A stretch of 64,000 nt of DNA from Spirometra erinaceieuropaei (taxonomy: Eukaryota; Platyhelminthes; Cestoda; Diphyllobothriidea; Diphyllobothriidae). Numbering within the stretch: the stretch's first letter is position 1; every line of letters begins with the position of its first letter. Where the stretch lies: contig CACRXP010000712.1 of assembly GCA_902702965.1 (NCBI GenBank), positions 261,902-325,901 on the forward strand. Reading direction: 5' to 3'. The notes beneath the pieces were generated by a model that ran no database searches, was not told the DNA's origin, and saw nothing but the letters and a program-made list of their open reading frames with translations. The position numbers and the translations under genes are program-made. Of this stretch, positions 22,635-34,504 are shown one piece after another.

Positions 22635-24110
22635 AAGTCGCATAGTCATCTTGGTGCTGTAGCATATGTCTGTCAAGTCTACCTTTAAATGTCGCCACAG
22701 ATTGAGACATGACAGCCGCCTCGGGCAGATTATTTCACGGTTCCACAACACGGTTGGAGAATAAATATTTTCTCACATTCAGTCTACCCTAGGGCACACG
22801 TAGCTTTAAGGGATGCCCCCGGAGGTTAGTTGTTGTGGCGAGTTGGAAAAATTCATCGCACCGAAGGGCACAGTCCAAGCCACGCTCGATACGGAAAGTT
22901 TGTATCAAGTCTCCGCGCAACTGCCTATAACTCAGAGGATATAGATTAAGGTTAGTTAAACGGATCTCGTATGGCAGTGCACTTTGACCTCTTACTAATT
23001 TTGTGGCTCGCATCTGCACCCTTTCAAGCAGGTTGCAATCCTGATGTGTCCATGGTCTCCAGGCCTGAATTGCATATTCGAAGTGCGACCTTACAAAACT
23101 GCTGAAGACTTTGGAGAAGCAGTCTTCATCGAAATCTGCAAATGCCCGTTTGATGGCATATAGCATTGAAGTTGCGGTCTTGGCCGCATTACAACATTGC
23201 GTAGAAGGCTTAAGACTGTCTGCAACCCAGACTCGGAGATCTTTCGGTGTTTCTGCTTCTCGAAGTGGTATTCCGTTCAGGTGGTATTGCCGCTTACTAG
23301 GGGTCTGATTTCCAAGGCGCAGTATTGTACATTTGGTCAAATTGAAGGACAAGAGCCATCTGCGGGACCACTCGTCCAATCGACAAAGATTTTCTTGGAA
23401 GTTGGTATCATCGGTAGCATTCTGGATAACTTTCCAGATTTTTATGTCATTTGCAAACATGGCATTAGCACAGTCCAACCCATCTACACAATCATTGATG
23501 AACAAGAGAAAGACGGTTGGTCCGAGCACCGAGCCTTGTGGGACTCCACTCTCTATGAATGTGCGCTTTGATTGTTGTCTTTCTACGCAGAAAATTTGGG
23601 AACGGCCGACGAGGAAGTTCTCGATCCATTTGAGAAATTTTCCGCCGATGCCCATTATTCCCAGCTTGTGCATGAGACGTTGGTGCGGGACACTGTCGGA
23701 CGCCTTCCGGAAATCAATATAGGCCACGTGCAGAGTGTGTTTTGCGTCCAGTGCTCTTGTCCAACTTTGCATTGTATATAAAAAGTTCGTTACACATGAT
23801 CTTCCCCTACGGAAACCATATTGTGCATTGGACAAGAGATTGTGACTTGCAGCAAAAGCACGGCTACCGCTTTTGTAAAGGGGTGTAATGTGGGCCGTCT
23901 TCCAGTCTGTGGGAAGGATATCAGCATCGAACGATTCCTGGCACAGAAAGGATAGTGGTTTTACCAGCTCTCGAGACAAGCTCGAAAAGCAGCTTTGATG
24001 GGATCTCATCCGGACCGGGAGATTTACATTCCTTCAAGCTTTTTAGTTCTTCCAAAATCGCTTCTTCTCGAAACACGATATCTTCGATAGTGGGATCTCC
24101 CATGTTTTCG
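22635..24110 (-). pseudogene. LINE reverse transcriptase region
   Basis: A 406-codon frame contains YGFRRGRSCVTNFLY, VAYIDFRKASDSVPH, GVPQGSVLGPTVFLLFINDC and MFANDIKIW. The catalytic xADD motif reads FAND, so one active-site Asp is lost. A stop at 22789 precedes the tail SNRVVEP and LPEAAVMSQSVATFKGRLDR (22640-22780). Confidence 0.88.
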
Positions 24111-24454
24111 GAACTAGTTGGAATAGTCTGCTTCTCTTGTGATTGTAGATATTGAGAAAAATGCTCAGTTTTATTATACTGTCCGATATCTCCAAACCGT
24201 TATCATTCCTCATGACAGGAATGGGATTCTTGTTATGTGTGCTCTTCCGTAAATGGCTGTAGAGCAATTTCGGATTTTTAACGGCTCGATGAAGCAAATT
24301 ACTCTCAAAATCCCATCGCCTCTTGAAAATCAGGCATTTCACCTTATTTCTTTGAACTTTATATTCTGCAAACGCTGCAATGTTGTTGTTTTCCCGAAAT
24401 TTCTTCCACAATCTTCCTTTCTTATTGATCTCCTTTTTTAGTTCTCGTGTTAGC

Positions 24455-25390
24455 CACTAAGGGCGGTTGGATGTCCTAGGCTTTGATACGGGACAGTGGC
24501 TCTTCATTAGATGCAATAACCAACCCTTAAATAAATTCCAGTCCTCGTTAACGTTTCCGGAGAAGAGAACATCCCAGTCTGTTTGTGATGCCTCAGCTCT
24601 CATTTGGCAAAAGTCCCCTTTCCATATATTCGGCCTCGTATCCTTTTTTATGCGGCTCAGAATACAGCTCGTACTCCCATAAAAGTACTGCATGATCACT
24701 TTGACCCAGCGGGGATAGGTAGTACACCTCGTCGATACTGTCAGGATCTTTGGTGAAGACGAGGTCCAGACAACTAGCTTGTTGCCCTCCACTCTACGGT
24801 TTTCTTTAGTAGACGATAATCGAAGGCATTCTTCGAGCACTTCGCATGCATATCGCTCCATTGAATGCAGGGTGCATTAAAATCCCCCATGAGAACAACG
24901 TCTGGTCGACTGGCGATCTCTTTTATGCTTTCCAGTAGACAAGTGTCTGAGTCGGGATCCGCCTGAGGGGGCCGGTAGATAATTACGACTTCGAGGGAGT
25001 GAGATCCCCGTGCCTTTATAGTCAGCCAAATTGCCTCGGTGTCGTAAGAAATCTTGTCCGTTCTCTCACACACGCTTAAGTTGCTCTTTAAATACATGGC
25101 AACTCCTCCACCCCGGCGGCCCCTCCTGTTTCTCCTAAACAATTGGTATCCTGTAAGTGCTACCTCGCAATCCCCCACGTCCTCTGACAGCCACGTTTAT
25201 GTTATTGCTATAACATCGGGAGGAGTATCGGCTACCTGTATTCTCAGTTCATCAAGCTTGGAAAACAGACTCTGCGCATTGGTGTAAAAGAATTTAAGTT
25301 TGCAACATTCGACAGTACTGCGTTCGGTTTGTCTCGGGCTTGACAATATTATGTCGCTGCCGCCATCATGATGACTGGCTGGTTCCAAAG
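24455..25390 (-). pseudogene. LINE endonuclease region
   Basis: Frames contain KLKFFYTNAQSLFSKLDELR, RRGGGVAMYLKSNL, SLEVVIIYRPPQAD and VVLMGDFNAPCIQW, the motifs of apurinic-type LINE endonucleases, including the GDFN catalytic motif. A break between 25178 and 25197 and a frame shift near 24780 inactivate it. Confidence 0.82.
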
Positions 25391-25489
25391 CAACATCGCA
25401 TTCCTCTGTATCACACGTCCCCTGAAAATAGCTAAGTTGCTCTCTCCTGCTACAAGTCTCCTCTTCAGCTCCGTCACTAATTCGCGGCG

Positions 25490-26450
25490 TTTCAGACGTT
25501 CCGCTGGAGAATAGTCCAGTTGAAAAAAACTTCCTTGTGAGAGTTTCGGAGGCAGCTTTTCATGGACAGAAGTAAGCTAGCTTCCTCTTTACTGCCCAAA
25601 AAGATTTTCAGAGGTCGTGGCCGCACAGTTTCCGATTGTTCGCTCACCTTCTTTCCGATCCTGAAGGCCGCGTGCATAGTTACCCTTTCATTCGAATTAA
25701 GCATTTTGTTCAGAAAGTGTTGGAGCCTATCGAGGTCAGCGGAAATCCTCTCCTTCGGGGTAGGAGCATTCGAATCCGATAGGCCCTGAATGACTACGCA
25801 GTGCTGACGATCCAGGGGTTCATTTGTTCTGTTTCCGGCGGCCTTGTCAGCTGAAGGTCTCAGGAGAGCCACCGGAGTCGTCTAGGGTTTTATACTCCTG
25901 TTGTGGTGCTTACCCATTCCATCTTGCCGCGAGCTTGTTTCCTCACTTCCAACCGAGGGTACTACTGAACGCGCAGAATGGCTGAGAGAAGTTGACGGTT
26001 CGCTTCGGTTGTCTTCCGTAGAAACAAAAGACTCTGTTGCTATTTGCCCATCGTCATTAGTATCGGCGTCCTTGCACTGCGGTTTTCCACAAACCTTTTT
26101 CTTTGGATGTTTTGGAGTTTTGCTCTTCCCCTTTGTCTTGGTGACTCTAACGCTATTAACCAAGTTTTGCCTACCATAGTTCGCTTGCACGAGTTCCTTA
26201 ATGCAGCCAGCTCTTTTTCAAGTTTTTGGACTTTCAGCAGAATATAGGAGCACCCAGTGCACGGCTCGTCCTCGTAACTAACAGATTTTGCTGTGGTTAC
26301 GCTTTTAGCGCGCTTTGAAAACCCCTGGTTGCAACTGTAAAGAGAGCGAGCACTAATCCTGGGAGGCAAGGCAATGTCAATAGACTTTCCTTCATGCATA
26401 ATGCCGGTCCAGGTCGCGGAACTACCAAAAAGTTGCTCTGTGTCCATGAG
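25490..26450 (-). pseudogene. LINE ORF1-like region
   Basis: The segment CTGCSYILLKVQKLEKELAA forms a short coiled coil at 26210-26270. A second frame has VVIQGLSDSNAPTPKERISA, MHAAFRIGKKV and PRPLKIFLGSKEEASLLL, similar to the RNA-binding ORF1 region of CR1-type LINEs. At least one frameshift separates them. Confidence 0.6.
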
Positions 26451-26454
26451 TTTC

Positions 26455-28685
26455 GTGTGTTCGTAAGTTTATATTCGCTTTCGAGATTCAAACTGGCAAT
26501 TACGACTGTATACGATGGAGCATGGCAAATATTCGAAACCAAATGGTCGAAAATACACCTAATTTTAAAAAGTCGATGTAGAGAAAAAAATATCGACGGC
26601 ATGAAATATATGTAGGAGCGACTCAGCCGTTTTGAGAATATCGAAAGTCCTGAATAACTCCCGATCTTCCTGAATGTCAACGATTTTGTTTTCCTAGGCC
26701 GATATCTGCGAGCGAATCGACCCCGTAGCCAGTTGGATTTTGATGAAAAACAAATTCCACTTAGAGGCAGACATCTGATAAATTTCCACGCGAGAAAAAA
26801 TTTCCAGAGACGCAGAAAGAAATTTGGTACGTACAGTTCCAGCGGCAACCTCACAGACGGTAACTGTGAAGTGGTATCTACGTCAAAATAGTCCCACTTG
26901 GAGCACAGAAAATTTCGTTGTGCTCAGTCGGGCTCAACATCACATTAAATACCGGTTCCAAACGCTTCCGTACGTGCACATACGAATAGTGCAAAAAGAA
27001 ATGTTTATCATAGTTTATATTTCAAAATGCCTGCCGGACCTTTCGAGAGCGTCTGTACAATATTCACCGTCTTTTAGGCCTTTACAATGGCTTCTATACC
27101 CATAGCGGATGCATCCACTACTAAAAACAGACGAAAAAGTCCACAAAAGAAGCCATAAATGGCGAACGCTACTTTTCTAACTGCTTTGGAGTAGACTGAG
27201 CTGTGACTTGAAGATGTGCCTCATTCGACATCTTAGTTGTGAAACACGAACGAATTTTATCTATCATTTTTTCAACAGTTGTAGTATTTAGTAGGGTTAT
27301 TTAGATGATAACGAAAATTTTCAATAAAAAGACATTAACATCATTTTTGCTACGTATATTCAAGGGAGGAAACGGCTATTTGTTTTTAAACCCCCACATT
27401 TCCATCACTAACAAAAAACCTGAAATGAGGTCACCTTTAGGCAATAAATATAAGTTTTTAGAAAAACTGAGAGAAAACATAAGGGTATAATTAGTTTATT
27501 TTAAATGGACTACACCAGGACCTTCAAATTCACGAGTGAATCGCAAACTCCAGGGCCTCCAAATAGAGTCGCAAACTGGAGAAAATAGACAACAATTAAA
27601 GGACTATTTTATTATGTATAGAAGATTATGCAAATTAGTACAGTAATCGTCCAATGTTTGTCAGAGACTCCGAATACTGCCTAGCTATTTTTTATTCAAT
27701 GAAGCTTCATAAGTGACGGCAGTGAACACTGGCCTGAGTGAATAAACGAAGTTATACATTGGTCACGGCTTGTAGTGGCTCTATTTCGAGCACCTGTCGC
27801 TACTCTGGGTTTCTTATGATTGTCTGCGCGTACTCATCAGGATTGTCTAACCTTCGCTCGCTCAGCTTTCTACCTGATTATTCCGATTTAAGGCCGAGTT
27901 CGACACGCCCTTGCTTAATTCGCTTTGAGACATTTTCTGACGCCGCTCTCCCGGCGCCGGAGACATTATCCTCTGACGTCCAACTGCTTCCAGTCCCTTC
28001 CTCAGTTGTTCTGTATGGAGTATACAAATTGCCCTACTGGCGTCTATTTTCTTTGTCTATTCGGGACCGGACATGAAAGTTATGGTAGTCTGTGTCTCAC
28101 TCTTGACACTGGCCCCTGGGATATGCTCGACAACTTGAAGAGCCATACCAAGGCATGTGGTGAATGCATGCCTGCGTACGTGATCTTGCAGTTGCAAAAC
28201 AGTGCCACTCGAAAATGCGGTAAGGTGACAACTGGATAGGTTACGAATTAGTTAAATTTACACTAGCAAAGCATTCGAGATGAGCCGTTAACGGTGGGAC
28301 GCGAAATCGCACATCCTAGTGGCAGTCTAATCCTCGGCCAGTCACAAGTCACCACACCTGCTATCACCATGTTGTGGAGCACAGTAGACATCGTCGTTCA
28401 CGAGGGTCAAAGTTTTATTATCTTGCTCTCGCTCTTATCAACTTAACCTGTTTCTGGTAAACGCAAACACTGCCTGGACCATTACTATTAGTGGTGTGCC
28501 GTACTTGATCCACCTCAAGCAGTCGCTCCTCCAGTATCGAAAGTCTCACCAGCGCTTTAGGGAAACTTCTCGTCCGGTCATCCCCAACAGCCCCAAAATC
28601 CCTCAGAACCCATTATAGGAAGCCGGTGATGGTTTCACCAACTGGCGGGTTCGAGCCGAACACTATTTAATACAGTTGCCAACCG
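26455..28685. other. Unassigned AT-rich region
   Basis: Between the LINE 5' end and the gag-like remnant. An ORF at 27738-28076 has no recognisable domain. May be LTR-element 5' sequence, which is unproven. Confidence 0.5.
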
Positions 28686-28689
28686 AACA

Positions 28690-29350
28690 TCGAATGGACT
28701 TTTTTCTGGGGCTTCTGGGCCAAGCAGTTAAACGCCGATTCACCTAAGTCTGTAACCACCCCCGAAGACACGGAGCAGCCAAGGTGCAGCTCTGAAAAAC
28801 CTCTTTGGTCTCCGGGACCCACTGACCGCTCTTCGCGACCAGTTTTGCCTCTGTGCACAACAAACCGGAGATAATGCAGACTCCTATCTAGACGCCCTCC
28901 TAAACCTATTCATCAGGGTCTTTCCAGATCCTCTGGCTTTTGAATAGGTCTTCTTCCATTTCTTAGGCGGAATTCGCTCAAAATCCGTCAAACAGGAGTT
29001 TCGCATTCGGTCCATATCGATCTTCTCACAACTCTCCCCAAACCTGGACATCCATGATGCATCCAGCAACCCACAGCCTCAACATTATGCGCTCGACCAA
29101 AAACACTCTTTCGCATTTCAAACAACACTACGGAGTGCGGGTACTGCCAGCAGTCGGGTGCTCAGATGTGGTCACAACTACCTCCAGGATAAGACATAAT
29201 TCACTGTAGTGCCCCCTATTTCTAACCCTCATCCCACAGATTCCAGGCATACAGTCGCTGACACTCTTGATGGAAGTCCCAATACCATACTTACTGACAC
29301 AGGTGACATTCCTTTTACTCTACGGTCCCCTCACATCCTTACGCCATACT
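28690..29350 (+). mobile_element. Decayed LTR-retrotransposon gag and protease remnant
   Basis: The frame at about 28815-28945 reads LTALRDQFCLCAQQTGDNAD then SYLDALLNLFIRVFP, like a Ty3-type gag capsid segment. A stop follows, then GGIRSKSVKQEFRIRSI. At about 29270-29330 the frame ILTDTGDIPFTLR could be a protease DTG motif. No LTRs or reverse transcriptase were recognised. The remnant is heavily broken. Confidence 0.55.
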
Positions 29351-29354
29351 CCGT

Positions 29355-32245
29355 CAGAACGATCATCATCGAATGGTCACTTTGAATTCCGAACTTATGG
29401 AAGGATGCACTGTTTGTGCAGCCTAGTTTCTGCTAATACCCAGTTTAGAAACGGACGGAGCAAGCATTAACAATTTGAGAAATATATCAGTATTTACATG
29501 ACAACTCTTCTGTACATTCAAATACGGCGAAAAGATCGTCAGTATGCAGAGAAAAGCAAACTATTCGGCATGCACCAGAGAACGCCTCAGTATTTTTCAG
29601 GAAAGTGGAAAATGGCCAAACATGTCACGTTTATATTGGCTTTACCGTGCAAAAAAGGCAAAGTACATGAACATCCGGCAACGGAATGCAGTAAAAAAGG
29701 CTCTTTTTAAACAGGGGACTGATAAGATAAAGTTCTTCAATTGTGCGAAAGCCTATTCCTTGTCGACTTTTATTGCGGACGTCCACTTCATCGACAGTGC
29801 GATTTCATGTTTCGGTGAGCCCTTAAATGTGACCGAAACAACCCTTGACATAAAAAGGAACCCCGAACTTCGGTGGATGGTTTCAATAAATATCTTATTT
29901 TTAAGGCTTTGATAAATACATAGTCCGGAATCTGTCTTTATGGACAGTCGATTGAAGACGCGGATAATCGTGAAATATTCACAGGTATTTCAAGGATGTC
30001 TGAAAACCTAGCGGACTCCACCGTCAGCAAAACCCACAGACGCATTTGAGGGAAGAAGAGTTTGCGCACATACACAACAAAGGTCTGCTTATGATTGCAT
30101 TCGCAACTTATATTCAAACTTAATGATCACTGTTCTGGATGACAGTATGCATGTGACCTAATGGGAATCTTTTATTTCTGGGACATCGTTGTCAGTGAAA
30201 CCAAACGAAATCCCCATTTACTTTAATCAATCACATCTGCAACAGTAAAAATACGAAAAATTTCCTCGGTTTTTTTCTACGTGACCTGATATTGCGCTCC
30301 TGACTTGGTCTTAGACTTCACCCAACATTAATTCCTGAAAGGCATTTCATGAAAGTGCATACAAAAATAATTTTCTAAACATTCCTGTGCTATTACCATT
30401 TTGCTTAGCTATTTGCATGGGCAATCACTGCGTACTCCTGGAGTTGAAGTCCACTCGTGTGGCACACACTCTTTCTTAAGAAAATTGTTGTTTTTGAACA
30501 ACACTTTAGACACTTATTGTGCGTTAATAAATGTTTTGTGTTTTGGTGGATACATTCAGATCGACTCCAGAGTCGTTTGTAATTTTTAGTTTATCAAGAC
30601 ATATTCTATGTGTTAAATTACCAGCCATACGTCGGCGTCTGTTTCCAAACCTGCTAACTCGGAGAGGTACAAAATGGAAAACCCTAAAGAGTAAATATCG
30701 CAAGTCTGCTTAATTAGTTAACAAACCTTCAGATCAAACGAACCCTGACGACCCCCGCAACCTCCAGCCTGGTTGCAAAAATCAGTTGCAAAGGGATGAG
30801 AAAGAATCTCCCCCAGTCGTTATAAATCCGCGTTTTTACAGCATAAACATAACAAACCATCAGTAGTAAATAAATTAAAAGACGTATAGAGCACGTTTTT
30901 CGGTCTCATCAGAACCAGCTCCACTGACGTTCAGTTAAACAGAGAATCAGGCTAACAATGGCTTTCACTATTCGATGCTTCGGCAAGACAAACACTAAGT
31001 GACGGAGACGAAACCGGTGCAAATGAAGACTTTTGGAGAAGCAGGTATCATCAGACATCATACCCGGTGGCAGGCAAAACTACCAGTCAGAAGAAAACGA
31101 GCACAGGAAAGTCCGGTATGCCAGAAGCCGACTCAAGTGGAAGGGATAGGGCTGGACTTACGCACTTGTTCATGGAGGACTGGAACAAGGGCTGCACTTA
31201 AGTTATGACATCTTCCTTTTATATACAAAAAGGCATCATGAGCAACAGAGTGCTCTGAAACGAGGTTCGCCGTCAGTGCTGCCCAACAACCCGAGGTAAC
31301 TGTAGGCAGTCAGATTGGGAGAGTTATATACTGGTGAACAGTCTGGTCCCGGCTATCAGATTTAATCACGTTCAAATGGTCCTGGCAAGTACGCAGAGTA
31401 GAGCCCTAGTAAGACGAACAGAGGTTTGCAGGTGGATGTGGTCAGTTAAACCGAGTAGCTGATCATGGGCAAAATTCAGGGTACGTTTTTGGATTTGCAG
31501 ACACGTGCGTACACAACCGGATCAGCAAGAAGACTGAAAAATACCTATGTATAGGGGATCTAGAGCCCCAAACGGGTCGCGCTAAACCCGGAAAGCGGAG
31601 GTGTGACCGTCACAAATAGTTAATTTGGTGACTAGTGGGAGGAGGCAGTGGGCCCTTGCTACTGTTTTTCTTTGCTACGCTCTCCACTGTGAGGTAAAAT
31701 TGTGAGGCCATTTGCATACCCTAGAAATAATGGCACCCAAGGACGCAAAACGGCACCATCAACCAGACAAAACCCGCAAAATCAAAAAAGAGGGACGACG
31801 GTCAAACAACTTAGGTAAGATTAGGATGTGAAAGGTAAAAGATAGGCGGGTCTAGAAGTCAAACAAACAGCTCAGAGTGGTCGGAGGCGGAAGGACACAT
31901 GACAAGAGGTTGTTGTGCATTTGTTTGTGCGTTTGCAAAAATGGCATGTAATTCAGAGGGGCAGAAAGAAGCAAGGACTATGGTGCACATTTCCCGCTGA
32001 AGGCCAACTGTTCCAGATCCGCCGAATCGACATCGCCGGTCATGCCTAAAAAAAGAGAGGCGAAGTGAGGGAAACCAAAGTTCAAATGTGAAAGGGTTGA
32101 GAAAACTTTGGGAGCAGGTACAAAGAGTTGCTAGCAGCGCAACTCCGTGATAAAAGGCAAGCACCAGACCCACAACATAGGTAAACTGCCCACGAAATAG
32201 TCAGCGCGAAGTCATCGGGTGCCATAAACAAGCATAGTTAGCTAA
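29355..32245. other. Unassigned region
   Basis: Short ORFs without domain motifs. Possibly old LTR-element pol sequence just after the protease-like trace, but no reverse transcriptase motif was found. Confidence 0.5.
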
Positions 32246-32249
32246 TCAT

Positions 32250-32710
32250 GATGTGCCCCCAGAGCACGCCACGCGGTAGATGCGATGGACCAATACAGGG
32301 GCTAGATCGGAGTCCGGTAGGCGTTATTGGGAATGGTCACCCATAGAAAATGCCAACTTTTAGGTGGTGGGATGCCCGGTTGTCAGTTCACTCCGCGTGA
32401 ATTGGGATCCGTTCCGACCCTCTACTTGTGTTGTGGTATAAGATCCTGGTCAGTGTACGTTGTGGACCAGGGGGTCTGTTGGTACGCCCAGGTGCGGATT
32501 TTCGCCGTACCATCTACCTGCGGTCTCTTCCGACTCCGGTCTTCTTGACTCTATCTTTAACACAGGGCCCAGGTGCGAATGGAGTGCGTGCCATAGGTGC
32601 TACGCAAGTCCACTATCACTATAAACTAACTCACACGTAAGTCGCCGTCCCTGCTCCCAACCCTACTGTGGAGGACAAGGCGGGCACCGACGGAAAGAAC
32701 TGGCTAAACA
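32250..32710 (+). repeat. GC-rich interspersed repeat, copy 1
   Basis: Aligns by eye with 44645-45130: shared blocks include tagatgcg.tggaccaa.ac, ggcgttat, gatcagggg-like stretches, cttcttgactct.tctt, gggcccaggtg and caagtc.cc. No ORF was assigned. Located in the POLD2-UBR4 interval. Confidence 0.65.
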
Positions 32711-32714
32711 TGAT

Positions 32715-34250
32715 ACTGTTTGGCAGTGTGAGCAGGTGGTGTATGAAAGACATAGATATTTATCATCCTGAGATGTTCGTTAAAGTCAGAATTGCGTAGA
32801 CATTGAAAGTGAACGGCCAGACGATGCGAGCAAAACAGAAGGACAAAACTATTGCACGTGGAAGTTCGATAAAGTCGATTTCCGTGATATTTCAATTGTC
32901 ATGAGCGACAAAGTCCACCACTACCCAGGAGCTGGATGTAGGAGTGACTTGAGTGCGAAATTATTTCACAGCGAAGCAGATGCGTGCTACATCTAGCCCA
33001 CCATCTCATCCCACAGCTGCCATCTTACGATGACAGGACAAAGTCCAAACGACTGGAAGTGGGTGCAGTGACGCAGTGAGGAAAAAACAAACCGTCCACA
33101 CACACACCACGTGCCCTAAGTCCACATGCATCTGACCACATTCAGGGTGACATAAAGACCCACGTTTGGGGCCATCACAGTGTGATTCTCCAGTACGGAG
33201 TACAGATGACCGAATTACTCCGACAACCAGCAACCTTCCAAGCGACGACCACTGACGTGCCGTGGTAGCATCAACGCAGGCCTGATTGTTTCCATTGAGG
33301 AACTGGGCGTCGGATCAGAGTTAAACTGACTCCGAACATTAGCAGTTATTTTTTCAAGTCCAGTCGACTGGGGATGGGATTTGACGCGGCGGCTGGCGTG
33401 ACTTGAATTCGCCGTCTAACGTGTGCTGGGCACGAAATCAGAGTTCCCATATGCAGGAGATGTCACAAAAGCCACACCGAGGAGATAATCCAAAGGAGGG
33501 CTAGTGCTTTTGTCAGCTTACGGACTTTAACATCATGAATGCTGGGGAGTCGTAGCAGAGTAAAACACGTCATATACTTTTGTAAATACCACCAGCGACC
33601 CGGTAACACCTCAGAGACTTCCATCACCCCCATACTAGCCGACATCAACACTGGATGTTTCAGTGAGTAGTAATTTAAGTCCCCATTTACTTTGAAAGAT
33701 CTCATCCCAATGGAGAAAGTCAGACAAACGTAAAGGCATGGAGGCCAAATAAACGAAGCAATCGAAAAGACTGGGAAAATGTAATAAGGCGGTAATGAAA
33801 GATATGTAGGAGTTGAGGCCTGGCAACTCGTGCTTTCAAAAGCTCACACGATTTCCATCCATTCCCAGCGAGTTGCAAAGTCATGTCACATGACATTGAG
33901 TTCACCGGCATAGACGGCAGATGCGAGTCAAACGAACATGTGGAATGCGACTGCTACTGACATTATTTAACTAGCGATACAACATGAAGTAAAACTCAGA
34001 GCGCAAGGCATCCGGATTCCTGAAACAGCATCGACGGCACCGGGTCCTACCGGAAGAGCGTTACGGGGCAGGAATGGTCGCCAAATATAAACATTAGTTT
34101 CTGACTTTGTCCGCTGCTAGATATGGTTAGGCACACATAAAACTACGTGTTATTTTCAACAATCTACAAAAAGGGCGACCTGAGCGTAAGAAAAAGGAGA
34201 CAACTTCGTAACAGTAGGGAAATTACTTTCAGCTGCATACAGGCAAACTC
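32715..34250. other. UBR4 3' flank or last intron
   Basis: Would hold the UBR4 3' UTR or one more small terminal exon. Neither could be identified. Confidence 0.45.
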
Positions 34251-34252
34251 GG

Positions 34253-34504
34253 CTACTCAGTCAGCCTCCGAGTCAGTAACGGTAGAGGACGAAAAACACC
34301 GGAAACTGGACACCTACCGATAACGTCCAAAAATTCTGCAACTGATTCCGATGGAGTGAGATCCGACTCGAAGAAAGAGAGCAACTTTGGTGTGGCATTC
34401 AGCAGTTCCTCGTCTGATGCTCGAATGTACTCGCATAGGGCCGCACGCCAGGATTCTGACTCCTCCGAGGCCTGGGCATCGGTCACTGGAGGTAAGATGA
34501 TGTC
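34253..34504 (-). CDS. UBR4: UBR4 terminal exon in the window
   Basis: It starts DIILPPVTDAQASEESESWR and contains CEYIRASDEELLNATPKLLS and SVAEFLDVIG. Reading through reaches TAG at 34253-34255. A good donor (ATCG/gtaggt) at 34318 would instead splice to a further small exon, which would restore a tail like the human one after FLDVAG. I could not find that exon. Both ends remain possible. Confidence 0.85.
   Translation of the reverse strand, partial: DIILPPVTDAQASEESESWRAALCEYIRASDEELLNATPKLLSFFESDLTPSESVAEFLDVIGRCPVSGVFRPLPLLTRRLTE

Larger units (their letters stand above)
22490..26450 (-). mobile_element. Near full-length CR1-like non-LTR retrotransposon, inactivated
   Basis: On the minus strand the order is ORF1-like region (25490-26450), endonuclease (24455-25390), reverse transcriptase (22635-24110) and a 3' UTR ending in ACTG repeats near 22490. 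Stops and frameshifts break the coding parts. It lies between POLD2 and UBR4, on the same strand as both. The exact 5' end is not defined. Confidence 0.85.
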
